From an uncultured SAR86 cluster bacterium (GTDB lineage Bacteria; Pseudomonadota; Gammaproteobacteria; Magnimaribacterales; AG-339-G14), in contig CACJNS010000001.1 of NCBI GenBank assembly GCA_902594855.1, forward strand, positions 1 to 64,000: DNA of 64,000 nucleotides. Reading direction: 5' to 3'. Shown piece by piece: positions 63,602 to 64,000 of the stretch (positions are counted from its first letter, which is position 1; each line of letters begins with the position of its first letter). The position numbers and the translations under genes were made by a program. The notes below the pieces were generated by a model. The model was not told the DNA's origin. It ran no database searches and saw only the letters and a list, made by a program, of their open reading frames with translations.

Positions 63602-64000
63602 ATGTTAGAAGCATATAAAAAAATTGAAAAAGAAAGAGCCGAACTTGGCATTCCGCCAGAACCACTCGATGCTGAACAAACTGCTGATCTTGTTGAGCTA
63701 ATCAAAGAGAACTCTGATGACGGAGAATTATTACTAGATCTATTAATCAATAGAGTTCCTGCTGGAGTAGACGATGCTGCCTATGTAAAAGCAGCATTTC
63801 TTAATGATATCGCCACAAAAAAGATCACATGTGATTTGATTGATCCCACAAAAGCTACTTTTTACCTAGGAACTATGCTCGGTGGTTACAATGTTGAACC
63901 TCTTATTAATCTTCTCGATGATGACGAATGTGGAAATGAGGCTGTTAAAGCACTTTCACAGACTTTATTGGTTTTCGATGCATTCAATGACGTAGCAGAA
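63602..64000 (+). CDS. acnB: Aconitate hydratase B (partial, cut by window end)
   Basis: First 133 codons of an aconitase B: MLEAYKKIEKERAELGIPPEPLDAEQ and LLDLLINRVPAGVDDAAYVKAAFL match the AcnB N-terminal HEAT-like domain, as does LGTMLGGYNVEPLI. The catalytic 4Fe-4S domain lies beyond the window. AGGGG ribosome-binding site a few bases before ATG 63602. Citrate-isocitrate step of the TCA cycle. Confidence 0.97.
   Translation, partial: MLEAYKKIEKERAELGIPPEPLDAEQTADLVELIKENSDDGELLLDLLINRVPAGVDDAAYVKAAFLNDIATKKITCDLIDPTKATFYLGTMLGGYNVEPLINLLDDDECGNEAVKALSQTLLVFDAFNDVAE

Overview
The window is a stretch of AT-rich (about one third G+C by eye), very compact bacterial chromosome. The gene set and gene order point to a free-living marine gammaproteobacterium with a streamlined genome, of SAR86 type. 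This rests on smc-zipA-ligA order, ZipA itself, alaS next to lysC, AcnB, YqgE, Coq7, System I cytochrome c maturation, LpxH, UmuDC, and a wealth of acyl-CoA enzymes. The lineage is an inference; no rRNA is present. Genes sit on both strands, neighbours often overlap by 1-17 nt, and no gap without a gene exceeds about 140 bp. No phage, insertion sequence, CRISPR array or rRNA operon was seen.

Layout. 1-5.1 kb: NAD synthesis (nadC, nadA), yqgE, and an envelope thiol pair (DsbD/ScsB-like plus a redoxin). 5.1-9.1 kb: HNH protein, pyrB, SOS-controlled umuDC with an excellent LexA box, coq7 and tRNA-Val. 9.1-14.2 kb: a three-domain methionine sulfoxide reductase, a lipoprotein, and a tight operon of two small membrane proteins, a rhodanese, a Baeyer-Villiger-type monooxygenase and an MscS channel. 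14.2-22.5 kb: acyl-CoA metabolism (crotonase, thioesterase, three acyl-CoA dehydrogenases), a cryptochrome/photolyase-related gene followed by a 44-codon DUF2256 gene, a VOC protein, tRNA-Leu and a coiled-coil membrane protein. 22.5-34.6 kb: one long leftward array running ccmABCDEFGHI, smc, zipA, ligA and two lipoproteins; the SMC appears to lack its hinge.

34.6-42.1 kb: hisI, tRNA-Arg, a SAM-II riboswitch with a terminator in front of metY, then a rightward cluster of crotonase, carboxyltransferase, aldehyde dehydrogenase and acyl-CoA ligase, probably a degradative pathway for an unknown acid or aldehyde. 42.1-46.6 kb: a KpsS/KpsC-like capsule glycosyltransferase, a small membrane protein, a class III aminotransferase, tRNA-Ser and a GMC oxidoreductase. 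46.6-58.7 kb: housekeeping (lysC, alaS, dienelactone hydrolase, gamma-carbonic-anhydrase-like protein, two NUDIX enzymes, purL, uvrB). 58.7-64 kb: tRNA-Asn, a PD-(D/E)XK nuclease, a Ca2+/Na+ exchanger, cysS, ppiB, lpxH, a DUF1289 protein and the start of acnB, cut by the window edge.

The items most worth a second look are the hinge-less mini-SMC, the SAM-II riboswitch outside its usual alphaproteobacterial setting, the MsrA-thioredoxin-MsrB fusion, the carboxyltransferase with altered active-site motifs, and two small genes easily missed by gene callers (ccmD and DUF2256).
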